64,000 nucleotides of DNA from Canibacter oris (lineage in GTDB: Bacteria; Actinomycetota; Actinomycetes; Actinomycetales; Microbacteriaceae). Where the stretch lies: contig NZ_JACIFD010000002.1 in assembly GCF_014197205.1 (NCBI RefSeq), positions 1 through 64,000 of the forward strand, in the 5' to 3' direction. Of the stretch, positions 1 to 8,560 are shown in pieces. The stretch's first letter is position 1. Each line of letters opens with the position of its first letter. The notes under the pieces are model-generated. The model saw only the letters and a program-made list of their open reading frames with translations. It ran no database searches and was not told the origin of the DNA. The position numbers and the translations under genes are program-made.

Positions 1-67
1 GGTGACGCGAGTTCAACCGCATCAGACACGGCGAAAGTGCCGCTGCTATGCGCTGGAGCCATCCGGT

Positions 68-1402
68 TTAGGCACCTGCAGCAGCGAATGCTTCGTCAAG
101 CACACCCAGCACGTCAGCAATCAGTTCATCAGTGAATGCCAGTGATGGCAGGAAGCGTAGCACGTTGTAGTCGAGGCCAGCGTTCAGCAGCAGCACACCG
201 TGCTCGCCTGCGTACTTGATAACCGCGTCAACGATATCTTTGCGAGGCTCCTTGGTTTCAGGGTCAAGCAGTTCTACCGCCAGCATTGCGCCCAAGCCAC
301 GCACTTCAGCGATAACTGGGTACTTCTGCTGCAGCTTACGCAGGCCAGCACCGAAGTTCTGCTCAATGCGCTTTGCCTCTTCCATTGGTTTGCCGGTGGC
401 AATCTGTTCGAACACAGCTTCAGCAGCAGCGCAAGAAACTGGGTTACCAGCGAAGGTTCCGCCGAGGGTGCCAGGGCCCGTGCAGTCCATGATTTCCGCG
501 CGGCCGGTAACCGCAGAGATAGGCATGCCGCCAGCAATACCCTTTGCGGTAAGGATGATGTCTGGCTCAAGACCCAGCTGCTCTGAAGCGTAAACGGTGC
601 CGGTGCGGGCGATGCCGGACTGCACCTCATCGGCGATAAACACTACGCCGTTTTCGCGGCACCACTCTGCAATTGTTGGCAGGTAGCCTTCTGCTGGTAC
701 CACGAAGCCGCCTTCACCCTGAATTGGCTCAGCGATGAAGCAAGCCAGATCAGATGCGGTGATGGTCTTTTCGATGTATTTGATGGTGCGCTTGGCTGCC
801 TCTTCGCCGCTCAGACCGTCGTGTAGTGGGTAGGAGTTTGGCACGCGGAAGATATCAGTTGCGCGTGGACCAAAGCCCTGTGAGTAAGGAACAGCCTTGT
901 GAGTCATAGTTGAGGTTAGTGAGGTGCGGCCGTGGTAAGCACAGTCAAGCACGGCAACGGCGTTACGGCCGGTGTACTTGCGGGCAATCTTTACCGCGTT
1001 CTCAACTGCTTCGGCACCTGAGTTAATCAGCAGTGACTTTACCGGGCCAGAAATTGGTGCGTACTTTGCTAGCTGCTCGCACACCGCAACGTAGCTCTCG
1101 TAAGGAGAAACGGTGATCAGGGTGTGGGTGAATTTGTCAAGCTGTGCTTTTGCAGCAGCTACTACCTCAGGGTTAGAGTGGCCGATGGTGGTCACACCGA
1201 TACCAGAGCCCATGTCAACAATGTGGTTGCCATCAACGTCTACCAGGATTGCGCCCTCTGCGCGTTCAATGAAAGCTGGCAGAGCACACCCGATACCGGT
1301 TGACAGTGCCGCAGCACGGCGTTCCATCAACGCCTGTGACTTCGGGCCTGGAATTGCTGTTACTACTCGTCGCTCCTGCGCGACCGCTACTTTTTCGTTC
1401 AT
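68..1402 (-). CDS. gabT: 4-aminobutyrate (class III) aminotransferase
   Basis: PLP-dependent aminotransferase of the GabT family, which transfers the amino group of GABA to 2-oxoglutarate to give succinate semialdehyde and glutamate. The 444-residue protein is full length. An ADEVQSG motif holds the cofactor-binding Asp (about residue 258), and the Lys of LTAKGIAGG (about residue 287) is the expected Schiff-base lysine. An in-frame TTG at 1429 would add nine residues. I prefer the ATG at 1402 because a TATCAT -10 box ends seven bases upstream and there is no ribosome binding site, fitting a leaderless transcript. No succinate-semialdehyde dehydrogenase gene is visible next to it; only 67 bases remain downstream. 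Substrate could also be another omega-amino acid. Confidence 0.88.
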   Translation of the reverse strand: MNEKVAVAQERRVVTAIPGPKSQALMERRAAALSTGIGCALPAFIERAEGAILVDVDGNHIVDMGSGIGVTTIGHSNPEVVAAAKAQLDKFTHTLITVSPYESYVAVCEQLAKYAPISGPVKSLLINSGAEAVENAVKIARKYTGRNAVAVLDCAYHGRTSLTSTMTHKAVPYSQGFGPRATDIFRVPNSYPLHDGLSGEEAAKRTIKYIEKTITASDLACFIAEPIQGEGGFVVPAEGYLPTIAEWCRENGVVFIADEVQSGIARTGTVYASEQLGLEPDIILTAKGIAGGMPISAVTGRAEIMDCTGPGTLGGTFAGNPVSCAAAEAVFEQIATGKPMEEAKRIEQNFGAGLRKLQQKYPVIAEVRGLGAMLAVELLDPETKEPRKDIVDAVIKYAGEHGVLLLNAGLDYNVLRFLPSLAFTDELIADVLGVLDEAFAAAGA

Positions 1403-1409
1403 GATTCTG

Positions 1410-1415
1410 ATGATA
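1410..1415 (-). promoter_or_regulatory. -10 box of gabT (leaderless)
   Basis: TATCAT on the minus strand, separated by seven bases from the ATG at 1402. No Shine-Dalgarno sequence lies between, so transcription probably begins at or next to the start codon. Confidence 0.5.
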
Positions 1416-1528
1416 CTCGTCTGCAGCAAAAAATTCTAAGTCCCAGCAGCTAAAAACGCGGGTTTTAAAAGAAAAATTTTAGATTTTTTTATTCCTGTAA
1501 CAATTGAAAATATTAAGCCGCAACATCG

Positions 1529-1534
1529 TAGAAT
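1529..1534 (+). promoter_or_regulatory. -10 box of metG (leaderless)
   Basis: TAGAAT ends seven bases before the metG ATG at 1542. TTGAAA at 1504-1509 could be a -35 element with a long, 19-base spacer. No ribosome binding site is present. Confidence 0.55.
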
Positions 1535-1541
1535 AGTATGT

Positions 1542-3128
1542 ATGTCTAAGCCAAGCACAAGCTATTTCACAACCCCAATTTTCTATGTAAATGATGCGCC
1601 GCACATCGGTCACGCTTACACCGAAGTTGCCGCAGATGTGCTGTCCAGGTGGCAGCGTGCAAAGCAGGTAGACACATGGTTTTTGACCGGCACCGACGAG
1701 CACGGTCAAAAAATTCTACGCACCGCAACTGCTAATGGAGTAACCCCGCAGCAGTGGGCAGACAAACTCGTTGCCGAAGCATGGTATCCGCTGCTTGACC
1801 GGATCAACATTGCGAACGATGATTTTATCCGCACAACCGACGAGCGACATGAGAACGGAGTGGCAAAGTTCCTGCAGCGCCTTTACGATGCGGGTTACAT
1901 TTACGATGGTGAATTTGAAGCACTGTACTGTGTCGGCTGTGAGGAATTTAAACCAAAAGCGGAGATTACTGACGGCACCGGCGAGTATGCAGGGGAGAAA
2001 GTTTGCACAACCCACTCCAAACCGCTAGAGCTGCTGCAGGAGCGTAACTACTTCTTCAAGCTTTCAGCTTTCCGCGACAGGCTGCTGCAACTTTATACCG
2101 AGCGTCCGGATTTTATCCAGCCGGTTAGCGCCCGCAACGAAGTTGTGTCTTTTGTGCAGCAAAACCTCGATGATCTGTCGATTTCACGCACCAGTTTTGA
2201 CTGGGGGGTGCCGATTCCATGGGATGATAAACATGTTACCTACGTGTGGTTTGATGCGCTGCTCAACTACATAACAGCTCTCGGTTTCGGCAGCGACGAT
2301 GAGAGCAAGCTAGAGCGGTACTGGCCGGGCACCCATCTGGTAGGAAAAGATATTTTGCGGTTCCACGCGGTAATCTGGCCCGCAATGCTGATGGCAGCCG
2401 GGATGGAGGTGCCGCGGCATATTTATGGTCATGGCTGGTTACTGGTGGGCGGTGAGAAAATGTCGAAGTCGAAACTGACCGGCATTGCTCCGCAGGAAAT
2501 CACCGACACCTTCGGAGTTGACGCTTTCCGCTATTACTTCATGCGAGCCATTAGCTTTGGTAAAGATGGTTCATTCAGCTGGGAAGACATCGCCGAACGG
2601 TATCAGGCGGAGCTCGCGAACGGCTTTGGTAACCTGGCCAGCCGCGTGCTCGCCATGAATGCCAAGTATTTCGACGCGGTGCAGCCCGACGCTGACGAGC
2701 TGAGCACTGCAGACACCGCAATCGTAGAGCTGGTCGCAGATGTGGTGCAGCGCGCAGACCAGAAGATGACAGAGTTTCAAATTCATGAGGCGCTCGCCGC
2801 AGTGTGGGAGATCGTCGACGGCCTGAACGGTTACATCACCGAGCAAGAACCATGGGTTTTGGCGAAGGATCCGGCACAGCAACCACGTTTGGCAACCGTG
2901 CTCGCCACCGCTACCGAGGGTTTGCGGGCGCTGGCGCAGCTGTTGCACCCGGTAATTCCGGTGGCTGCGGAGAAACTGTGGCGGGCCCTCGGCGCGGACA
3001 TCGCGATAGGGAAACTGGAGCAGCAGCAGCTGTTGCAGACTGGCGAGTGGCACCAGCTGCCTGCTGGTACTCCGCAACAGAAGTTAGAGGCGCTGTTCCC
3101 GCGAGTGGAACTAGAAACCACAAAATAG
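1542..3128 (+). CDS. metG: Methionyl-tRNA synthetase
   Basis: Class I aminoacyl-tRNA synthetase that charges tRNA-Met. The HIGH signature is at residues 21-24 and KMSKS at 306-310. A Cys-rich insert (CVGC and a CTTH pair) in the connective-peptide region may form a single metal knuckle. At 528 residues it is the short form without the C-terminal EMAP-type tRNA-binding domain. It leads the metG-tatD-rsmA cluster, an order conserved in actinobacteria. The start is supported by a -10 box just upstream and the absence of any ribosome binding site. Confidence 0.97.
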   Translation: MSKPSTSYFTTPIFYVNDAPHIGHAYTEVAADVLSRWQRAKQVDTWFLTGTDEHGQKILRTATANGVTPQQWADKLVAEAWYPLLDRINIANDDFIRTTDERHENGVAKFLQRLYDAGYIYDGEFEALYCVGCEEFKPKAEITDGTGEYAGEKVCTTHSKPLELLQERNYFFKLSAFRDRLLQLYTERPDFIQPVSARNEVVSFVQQNLDDLSISRTSFDWGVPIPWDDKHVTYVWFDALLNYITALGFGSDDESKLERYWPGTHLVGKDILRFHAVIWPAMLMAAGMEVPRHIYGHGWLLVGGEKMSKSKLTGIAPQEITDTFGVDAFRYYFMRAISFGKDGSFSWEDIAERYQAELANGFGNLASRVLAMNAKYFDAVQPDADELSTADTAIVELVADVVQRADQKMTEFQIHEALAAVWEIVDGLNGYITEQEPWVLAKDPAQQPRLATVLATATEGLRALAQLLHPVIPVAAEKLWRALGADIAIGKLEQQQLLQTGEWHQLPAGTPQQKLEALFPRVELETTK

Positions 3129-3142
3129 AGCGCAGCTAAGGA

Positions 3143-3148
3143 TACGAT
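3143..3148 (+). promoter_or_regulatory. -10 box before tatD
   Basis: TACGAT ends seven bases before the tatD ATG at 3156, the same geometry as other leaderless starts here. An AAGGA at 3138-3142 is too far upstream (13 bases) to be a convincing ribosome binding site. tatD may also be read through from metG. Confidence 0.4.
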
Positions 3149-3155
3149 TCACGAA

Positions 3156-4064
3156 ATGTGCGACAAAGAGCCGCTAGCCGGAGGTATTCGCGCCCGTAAA
3201 GACAGCGCGGGTAAGCGTGATACTACGCTACCGCCGCTGCCCGAGCCGCTGCCGGTGCCGGTTATTGATAACCACACTCACCTCGAAATCGCCGACGGAA
3301 TGCATTCGCTGAGTCCGACACAGTCGCTGCGGCGCGCCGCGGAAGTCGGGGTCACTCGCATCGTGCAGGTCGGCACTGATTTGCGCACCAGCGAGTGGTC
3401 AGCGGAGTTTGCGGCGCGTGATAAGCGGGTTTTAGCGGCGGTGGCGATCCACCCTAATGATGCCCCCGAGGTGAAAGCAGCAGGCAAGCTAGAATTTCAG
3501 CTGGGAGAGTTGGATCGCCTGGCCGCGCTGCCGCGAGTGCGTGCGATTGGAGAAACCGGGTTAGATTATTTCCGCACGGCAGAGGCAGGCCGCGCTGCCC
3601 AGGCAGAGTCGTTTGAGGCGCACATCGCGCTTGCTAAAAAACACGGAGTGGCGCTGCAGATTCACGACCGCGATGCACACGACGACGTGGTTGCGACCCT
3701 GTTGCGAGTGGGAGCGCCTGAACGCACGGTTTTCCACTGTTTCTCAGGCGATGTCGAGCTCGCTAAAATTTGCAACGACCACGGCTGGTATATGAGCTTT
3801 GCAGGCACCGTGACATTCAAAAACGCCCCGCAGCTGCGTGAAGCTCTGGCTGTTGCTGACCGCAACCTGGTGCTCGTCGAAACTGATGCGCCATTTTTGA
3901 CTCCTGATCCTTTCCGTGGCCGCCCCAACGCTCCTTATCTGCTGCCATACACGGTGCGTCGAATTGCGGCGGAGCTGGAAATGGAAGTTGCACAGCTAGC
4001 GGAGCAGGTGACTGCTAACGCCCTAGGTGTTTATGGTAGCTGGGATGCAAACGAGCAAGAGTAA
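3156..4064 (+). CDS. tatD: TatD family metal-dependent hydrolase
   Basis: TIM-barrel metallohydrolase of the TatD family, cytosolic, with DNase or exonuclease activity reported for characterised members. Metal ligands are visible: the HTH of IDNHTHLE near residue 40, Glu in AIGETGLDY, His in LQIHDRD, His in VFHCFSG and Asp in VETDAPFL. The 302-residue length includes an N-terminal stretch of about 35 residues before the barrel, longer than E. coli TatD. It lies 27 bases after metG and is followed directly by rsmA. In many actinobacteria rpfB separates tatD from rsmA; here it is missing. Confidence 0.92.
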   Translation: MCDKEPLAGGIRARKDSAGKRDTTLPPLPEPLPVPVIDNHTHLEIADGMHSLSPTQSLRRAAEVGVTRIVQVGTDLRTSEWSAEFAARDKRVLAAVAIHPNDAPEVKAAGKLEFQLGELDRLAALPRVRAIGETGLDYFRTAEAGRAAQAESFEAHIALAKKHGVALQIHDRDAHDDVVATLLRVGAPERTVFHCFSGDVELAKICNDHGWYMSFAGTVTFKNAPQLREALAVADRNLVLVETDAPFLTPDPFRGRPNAPYLLPYTVRRIAAELEMEVAQLAEQVTANALGVYGSWDANEQE

Positions 4065-4086
4065 CCGCGGAGTGGCAGGAGTAACT

Positions 4087-4995
4087 ATGACACCAGCGCA
4101 GCAGCAAGGGCTGAGCTCAGCAGGCTTGCTCGGCCCCGCTCAGGTGCGGGAACTAGCAGCTGAATTTGGAGTGACGCCAACTAAAAAACTCGGGCAAAAT
4201 TTTGTGCACGATCCGAACACGGTGCGTAAGATTGTGCGGCAGGCGGGGGTTACCGCAGCGGATACGGTGCTGGAGGTGGGGCCGGGGCTCGGTTCGCTAA
4301 CACTCGGCCTGACAGAAACCGGCGCCGCAGTCACGGCAATCGAAATAGACCCGGCGCTGGCGGCGCGACTGCTGCAAACTGTGGCAAGTTTGCAGCCCGA
4401 GGCGCGACTGCAGTTAATTGAATCTGACGCGCTGGCGGTGACTGCCACGCAGCTTACAAAGCCGTACAACACCCTGGTTGCAAATCTGCCCTACAATGTT
4501 TCCGTGCCGATTTTGATGCACTTGTTGGAACTCGTGCCGACGCTCACTAGAGTGTTGGTGATGGTGCAGCTTGAAGTGGGCGAGCGCATTGCTGCAGCGC
4601 CCGGCTCCAAGGCTTACGGTGCGCCTAGTGCAAAAGCTGCCTGGTACGGGCAATGGGAGCTGGAGGGGCACATCAGCCGCCAGGTTTTTTGGCCGGTTCC
4701 GGGCGTAGATTCGGTGCTGGTGGGCTGTAAAACCCGCACCACACCGCTCGGCTCTGAAACTGAGCGGCGCCTCACCTTTGATTTGATTAACGCAGCTTTC
4801 GGGCAGCGCCGCAAGATGCTGCGTCAATCTTTGCAAGCGGTGGATCACCCCGCCCTGCACAGTGCGATGAGTATTACTGAGGTGCTTGCCAGAGTCGGGC
4901 TCAGTGCTACTGAGCGTGCCGAAGCGCTCGACGTGCATCAGTGGCTTGCGATAGCACGTGAATTGCTAGCACCAGCAGAAACTCCAGCGCCATAA
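4087..4995 (+). CDS. rsmA: 16S rRNA dimethyladenosine transferase
   Basis: RsmA/KsgA dimethylates two adjacent adenosines in the 3'-terminal hairpin of 16S rRNA, using SAM. Motifs: KKLGQNFVHD at the N-terminus, the SAM site EVGPGLGSLT, and the catalytic NLPYNVS (NLPY signature). The ATG at 4087 gives 302 residues and has a good ribosome binding site (GGAG six bases upstream). In-frame starts at 4027 and 4045 lie inside tatD and are less likely. The C-terminal 89 bases overlap the convergent permease gene. The ispE gene that often follows rsmA in actinobacteria is absent. Confidence 0.95.
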   Translation: MTPAQQQGLSSAGLLGPAQVRELAAEFGVTPTKKLGQNFVHDPNTVRKIVRQAGVTAADTVLEVGPGLGSLTLGLTETGAAVTAIEIDPALAARLLQTVASLQPEARLQLIESDALAVTATQLTKPYNTLVANLPYNVSVPILMHLLELVPTLTRVLVMVQLEVGERIAAAPGSKAYGAPSAKAAWYGQWELEGHISRQVFWPVPGVDSVLVGCKTRTTPLGSETERRLTFDLINAAFGQRRKMLRQSLQAVDHPALHSAMSITEVLARVGLSATERAEALDVHQWLAIARELLAPAETPAP

Positions 4996-5782
4996 CCGCT
5001 GCGATTCCGGCACTGGTGGGGAGATTGTAGAGCAGGCTGATTCCGAACCCGCTCGCGGCAGCAAGTGCCGAAAACAGCATCGCCAACGGCAACATAGTTG
5101 ATAGTCGGTGTGTCAGCAGGCGAGCCGCTGCGCCCGGCAGAATCATGAAGGCGAGCACCAGCACCGCGCCGGTGGCTGCGAACACCGCGGTGATCGTAAG
5201 CGCAGTCAAAAACAATAGGATGCCGTGCAGCAGTTTTGTTTTAACGCCGGACAGTTGCGCGAACTCGCGGTCGAAAATAATCGCGCTGAGTTGGCGCCGC
5301 CACCCGATGCCGAAAATTAAGTTTACAGTGAGCAGGGCGAGCAACAGGTAGAGATGCTTGGGGCCGTAGCAACCGCTTGGCAAACACAGCTCGTCAAAGG
5401 CGATAAGGTTGAGGTCACCCAGTAAAACGGTGTGGGTGTCAAGGTGCAGGTCGCTGGCTTTAAGAGTAACTACGATTACTGCTAACGCCAACAGTGGCGG
5501 CAGTGAGAGCCCGAGGGTGCTGTGTTTTGCTACCAGTTTACTCTGCACCAATGCGTTGATTGCCCAAATAGTGAAGAGCCCGCAGAGCACCGCAGCGGCA
5601 ATTAGAAGCGGGGAAGTGAGGCTCTGTGTGAGCAGAAACCCGAACACTATCCCGGGGAGCATCGCATGACTGATGGCGTCAACAGTGATTGCCCGTTTAG
5701 CGGCCACCAGATAGGTGCCCGGAACGCTGCAGCTCACTGCGGTAACCACGCACAGCAGCAAAATCATGATGACAAAGCTCAT
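4907..5782 (-). CDS. Metal ABC transporter permease (second)
   Basis: Integral membrane permease of the ABC-3 family (MntB/TroD/SitD type), which moves Mn2+, Zn2+ or Fe2+ handed over by a binding lipoprotein. The 291-residue protein is almost all hydrophobic, with about eight or nine predicted membrane segments. Family landmarks are the AISHAMLPG segment near residue 37 and AFMILPGAAARLL near residue 200. Its start overlaps the stop of the upstream permease by four bases (5779-5782), so both belong to one operon. The last 89 bases run into rsmA on the opposite strand. A CxxxxC-containing loop (CLPSGCYG) near residue 132 is unusual and could bind metal, but this is a guess. Confidence 0.9.
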   Translation of the reverse strand: MSFVIMILLLCVVTAVSCSVPGTYLVAAKRAITVDAISHAMLPGIVFGFLLTQSLTSPLLIAAAVLCGLFTIWAINALVQSKLVAKHSTLGLSLPPLLALAVIVVTLKASDLHLDTHTVLLGDLNLIAFDELCLPSGCYGPKHLYLLLALLTVNLIFGIGWRRQLSAIIFDREFAQLSGVKTKLLHGILLFLTALTITAVFAATGAVLVLAFMILPGAAARLLTHRLSTMLPLAMLFSALAAASGFGISLLYNLPTSAGIAAVMALEFLLVLAIHVLSQATDARRALRHAQ

Positions 5783-6735
5783 TGTCTGCCTCCTGTCCCG
5801 GCAGATGTCACGCTGGCGACGGTTAAAGTGCTAGCGGCGGCCGCATAGCGTTTACTGAGATGCCGGTGCTGCAGCGCGCGGTAAATCATGCCGCGGTTTG
5901 GCGCTGCGATGAGTGACAGCAGGAAGATACTGAAAAGCAGCAGGATAATCACCGCTCCTGTGGGTGCTGGCAGAATCGTGGTTGAGAGCACGGTGCCGGC
6001 AATAGCGGTGCCACTGCCAAGCAGAGTCGCACCCAGGGCGGTGGTGCTGAATCGGGTTGTCCACTGGCGGGCTGTGGCGGCAGGCATAATTAGGAATCCT
6101 ACGATCAAAAGCAGCCCGATGGTACGCATTCCGGTTACGATCACCGCAGCCAGCAGTATGAACAGTAGACGCTCCATGCGGCGGGTTTTAACCCCCTGAG
6201 TTTTAGCGAACTCAATGTCGAAAACTGTGAGTTTCAGTTTGCGATAGTTTAGTAGCAGCATCGCGATAACAAAAGATGTAATGCTGACGCTGAAAATGGT
6301 GTCGCTGGTTGTGAGGTGAGTGGCGTTACCGAGCAGGTATTCGCTGATCCCGCCTTTACCTGGCAGTGCTGAGCTCTGGATAACCGCTAACAGCAGCATA
6401 CCACAGCTGAAGTAAAGCGAGATTGTGGCGACCATGGAAACTTCAGTTCCCAGTGGGGTCTTGCGTTCAATCAGGTTGGCGGTGAAAGCACCGGCTGCTC
6501 CGGTGCCTAGTGCTAGAACCGTGAGCATGGTTAAATCGCGGCCGTTGCCCAGTAACGCCAACCCTATGAAGAAGGCTAGCATCGCGCCGGGGAAGGATGC
6601 GTGGGAGATGACATCTCCCATGGTGCCCTGCTGTTTAAAGTAGATGAAAGTGCCCACAAGCGCAGCTCCGGCACCACAAAAACTGCTTCCGAGTAGCAGG
6701 GTAATGAAGGTGTGGGTGAAGAAAATATCTGTCAT
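5779..6735 (-). CDS. Metal ABC transporter permease (first)
   Basis: ABC-3 family permease, 318 residues, the partner of the permease just downstream. The conserved VISHASFPG motif near residue 40 and LIVGFLIMPAATARQW near residue 215 identify the family. Two permeases in one operon is the TroCD/SitCD arrangement of manganese/iron transporters; zinc (ZnuB) systems usually have one. The C-terminal 50 residues after the last membrane segment are cytosolic and rich in Ala and Thr. The start codon overlaps the stop of the ATPase gene by four bases. Confidence 0.9.
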   Translation of the reverse strand: MTDIFFTHTFITLLLGSSFCGAGAALVGTFIYFKQQGTMGDVISHASFPGAMLAFFIGLALLGNGRDLTMLTVLALGTGAAGAFTANLIERKTPLGTEVSMVATISLYFSCGMLLLAVIQSSALPGKGGISEYLLGNATHLTTSDTIFSVSITSFVIAMLLLNYRKLKLTVFDIEFAKTQGVKTRRMERLLFILLAAVIVTGMRTIGLLLIVGFLIMPAATARQWTTRFSTTALGATLLGSGTAIAGTVLSTTILPAPTGAVIILLLFSIFLLSLIAAPNRGMIYRALQHRHLSKRYAAAASTLTVASVTSAGTGGRQ

Positions 6736-7451
6736 TGGATGCCCTGCAGATTGATGCCATAGGTGCGTGACAGGTTGTCCTGGGTGAAGGTGGTTACGGT
6801 TGAACCCTGTGCGACGACAGAGCGATTAACCAAAACCACATCGGTGAAGTAGGAAGTGACCGTGCTCAGGTCATGGTGCACGATGATAATTGTGGTACCG
6901 GCCTGTTGCAGCTGTTTCAGGGCAGTGATAATGGCGTTTTCGCTAGGGGCATCTACTCCTGCAAAGGGCTCATCGAGAATCAGTAGCCGTGGTTGCTTTA
7001 CGAGCGCTCGCGCTAAGAAAGTGCGCTGTTTTTGCCCGCCGGAGAGCCTGCCGATGGCCTGTGCAGCAAACGGCTCTGCGCCGACCAATGCGAGGGCGCG
7101 ATCCACCGCCGTATGCCGCGCAGTGCGATGCTGCAATTCGGGACTGCCGACCGTGCCCATCGCGACGACATCTCGTACAGTTGCAGGGAAGTCCCAATCT
7201 ACTGAGGCATGCTGTGGTACATAACCAATCTGGCTGTAGCTTTCGCTCAGCGGGCGCCCCCCGAAAGTCACTCTTCCTTGCTGCGGCTTTAGAAGACCCA
7301 AAACCGCGCGCACCAGGGTGCTTTTGCCTGCCCCGTTCGGGCCAATGATGCCGGTGAGGCTCCCGCTGCGAAAGTCAATATTGACATTGTGCAGCGCTAG
7401 AAATGAGCCGTAACTGACGCTGAGACCGGTAATTTCTAGTGCTTTTTGCAT
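6732..7451 (-). CDS. Metal ABC transporter ATP-binding protein
   Basis: ATPase subunit of the manganese/iron transporter, 239 residues. Walker A GPNGAGKST near residue 37, Q-loop in YVPQHASVDWDFP, signature LSGGQKQRT near residue 140, Walker B LLILDEPFAGVD and switch His in IIVHHDLS are all intact. The SVDWDFP stretch after the Q-loop is typical of the Mn/Zn/Fe subfamily. It sits six bases after the binding-protein gene and overlaps the first permease by four bases. Confidence 0.94.
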   Translation of the reverse strand: MQKALEITGLSVSYGSFLALHNVNIDFRSGSLTGIIGPNGAGKSTLVRAVLGLLKPQQGRVTFGGRPLSESYSQIGYVPQHASVDWDFPATVRDVVAMGTVGSPELQHRTARHTAVDRALALVGAEPFAAQAIGRLSGGQKQRTFLARALVKQPRLLILDEPFAGVDAPSENAIITALKQLQQAGTTIIIVHHDLSTVTSYFTDVVLVNRSVVAQGSTVTTFTQDNLSRTYGINLQGIQ

Positions 7452-7457
7452 ATCTTC

Positions 7458-8414
7458 TTATTTTAGAGCTTCAGCGATGGTCTGGGTGTTGTGTGACAGC
7501 ACCTCGAGGTAGGTGTCAACTTCTGGTTCTGCTCCGAGAGTGTCAGCGTACAGTTCTTTTTCAACCACACGTACCTGCCAGCCGCGGGCAGCAACGGCCT
7601 CGCTGAGGCTGGTGATTGCCTGCGGATTTGCCTGGGTGTCTTGGAAAATCGCAGGGATTTTCTTGTCGCTGATAAGCTTGGCAAGTTCTTCAATCTCAGT
7701 GGCGCTGCGTGCGGCGGTGGTGGAAATGAAGTCGGTGGCATGTACCTCAAGGCCGTAGTACTTGCCAAAGTAGTTAAAAGCGTCGTGTCCGGTGACCAGG
7801 GTGCGTGGTGCAGGTACCTGGCTCAGTAGGGCCTGGGCTTGCTGATCCGCAGCAGCGATTTCAGCCTTATATTTTGCGGCGTTTGCCTTGTAAGTATCGG
7901 CGTTAGCAGTGTCAGTGGTGGCGAGTTTGTCAGCCATCAGGTCAACCACATCCTGCCAGATTTCAGGATCGTTCCAGATGTGTGGATCAAAGTGCATTTC
8001 CGGGGCTTCGGGGTCGCTGACAGGAATCAGTTTGCTCTCGTCAACGTGTTCGCCAACAGCAAGCTGCTTATCGCCCAGGCTCGTTAGCGGGGTAACCATC
8101 TGCGCCTCCAGGTGCAGGCCGTTCCAGAAAATCAGGTCGGATTCGCGCATGGTGTTGATGTCGCTAGTGGTTGGCTGGTAGGTGTGTGGGTCAGAGCCCG
8201 GGCCCACGAGGGTGATGATTTCTGCATCAGGCGCGATGTTATGCAGTGCGTCGGCGAGATAGCCGGTGGTTGCGAAAAGCTGCAGTTTATCGTCGGTCTG
8301 GGGTGCTGCGGGGGTTGCCGCTGTGTCTTCTTGCGGGGCGGTGGCGCATGCCGTGAGCAGGCCGGTTACAAGCGTTGCTGCGCAGAAGGTTTTCAGCATC
8401 CGTGAGAGTTTCAT
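7458..8414 (-). CDS. Metal-binding lipoprotein of ABC transporter
   Basis: Substrate-binding protein of the cluster A-I (TroA/PsaA/MntA) family. A type II signal peptide ends in a lipobox LLTAC with Cys23 as lipidation site, so the mature protein is anchored outside the membrane. Predicted metal ligands are His77 (DPHTYQP), His145 (DPHIWND), His210 (VTGHDAF) and Asp291 (ADTLG). The short HxxxH loop HFDPH and absence of a long His-rich loop point to Mn or Fe rather than Zn. AAAGGAGC precedes the ATG at a normal distance. First gene of a four-gene operon, with a DtxR-type operator in front. Confidence 0.93.
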   Translation of the reverse strand: MKLSRMLKTFCAATLVTGLLTACATAPQEDTAATPAAPQTDDKLQLFATTGYLADALHNIAPDAEIITLVGPGSDPHTYQPTTSDINTMRESDLIFWNGLHLEAQMVTPLTSLGDKQLAVGEHVDESKLIPVSDPEAPEMHFDPHIWNDPEIWQDVVDLMADKLATTDTANADTYKANAAKYKAEIAAADQQAQALLSQVPAPRTLVTGHDAFNYFGKYYGLEVHATDFISTTAARSATEIEELAKLISDKKIPAIFQDTQANPQAITSLSEAVAARGWQVRVVEKELYADTLGAEPEVDTYLEVLSHNTQTIAEALK

Positions 8415-8444
8415 TCAAGCTCCTTTATAAGTTTTATTGAACTT

Positions 8445-8463
8445 AAAAGTTAGCCTAGCCTAA
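8445..8463 (-). promoter_or_regulatory. DtxR/IdeR-type operator
   Basis: A 19-base site that matches the DtxR/IdeR consensus (TTAGGTTAGSCTAACCTAA) at 15 positions, reading TTAGGCTAGGCTAAC and then diverging. It lies 31 bases before the lipoprotein start and overlaps the region where the promoter must be, so metal-loaded repressor would block transcription of the transporter operon. Confidence 0.7.
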
Positions 8464-8481
8464 TAATTTTTTTGCCGCAAT

Positions 8482-8505
8482 AAAAAATACCCGCTTAGGC
8501 GGGTA
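8482..8505 (-). terminator. Rho-independent terminator of the DtxR-family gene
   Basis: Perfect 7-bp stem (TACCCGC / GCGGGTA, loop TTAG, 8488-8505) followed on the minus strand by a run of six T. It separates the regulator gene from the transporter operon. Confidence 0.8.
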
Positions 8506-8560
8506 AAATTTAGCTAATTTTTACAGCAGCTGAAAGCAGTGAAAAACTATTGGATAGCCA

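Noticed and set aside
1-67. Possible gene end at the left edge
   Set aside because: 67 bases are too few; no frame or motif can be assigned.
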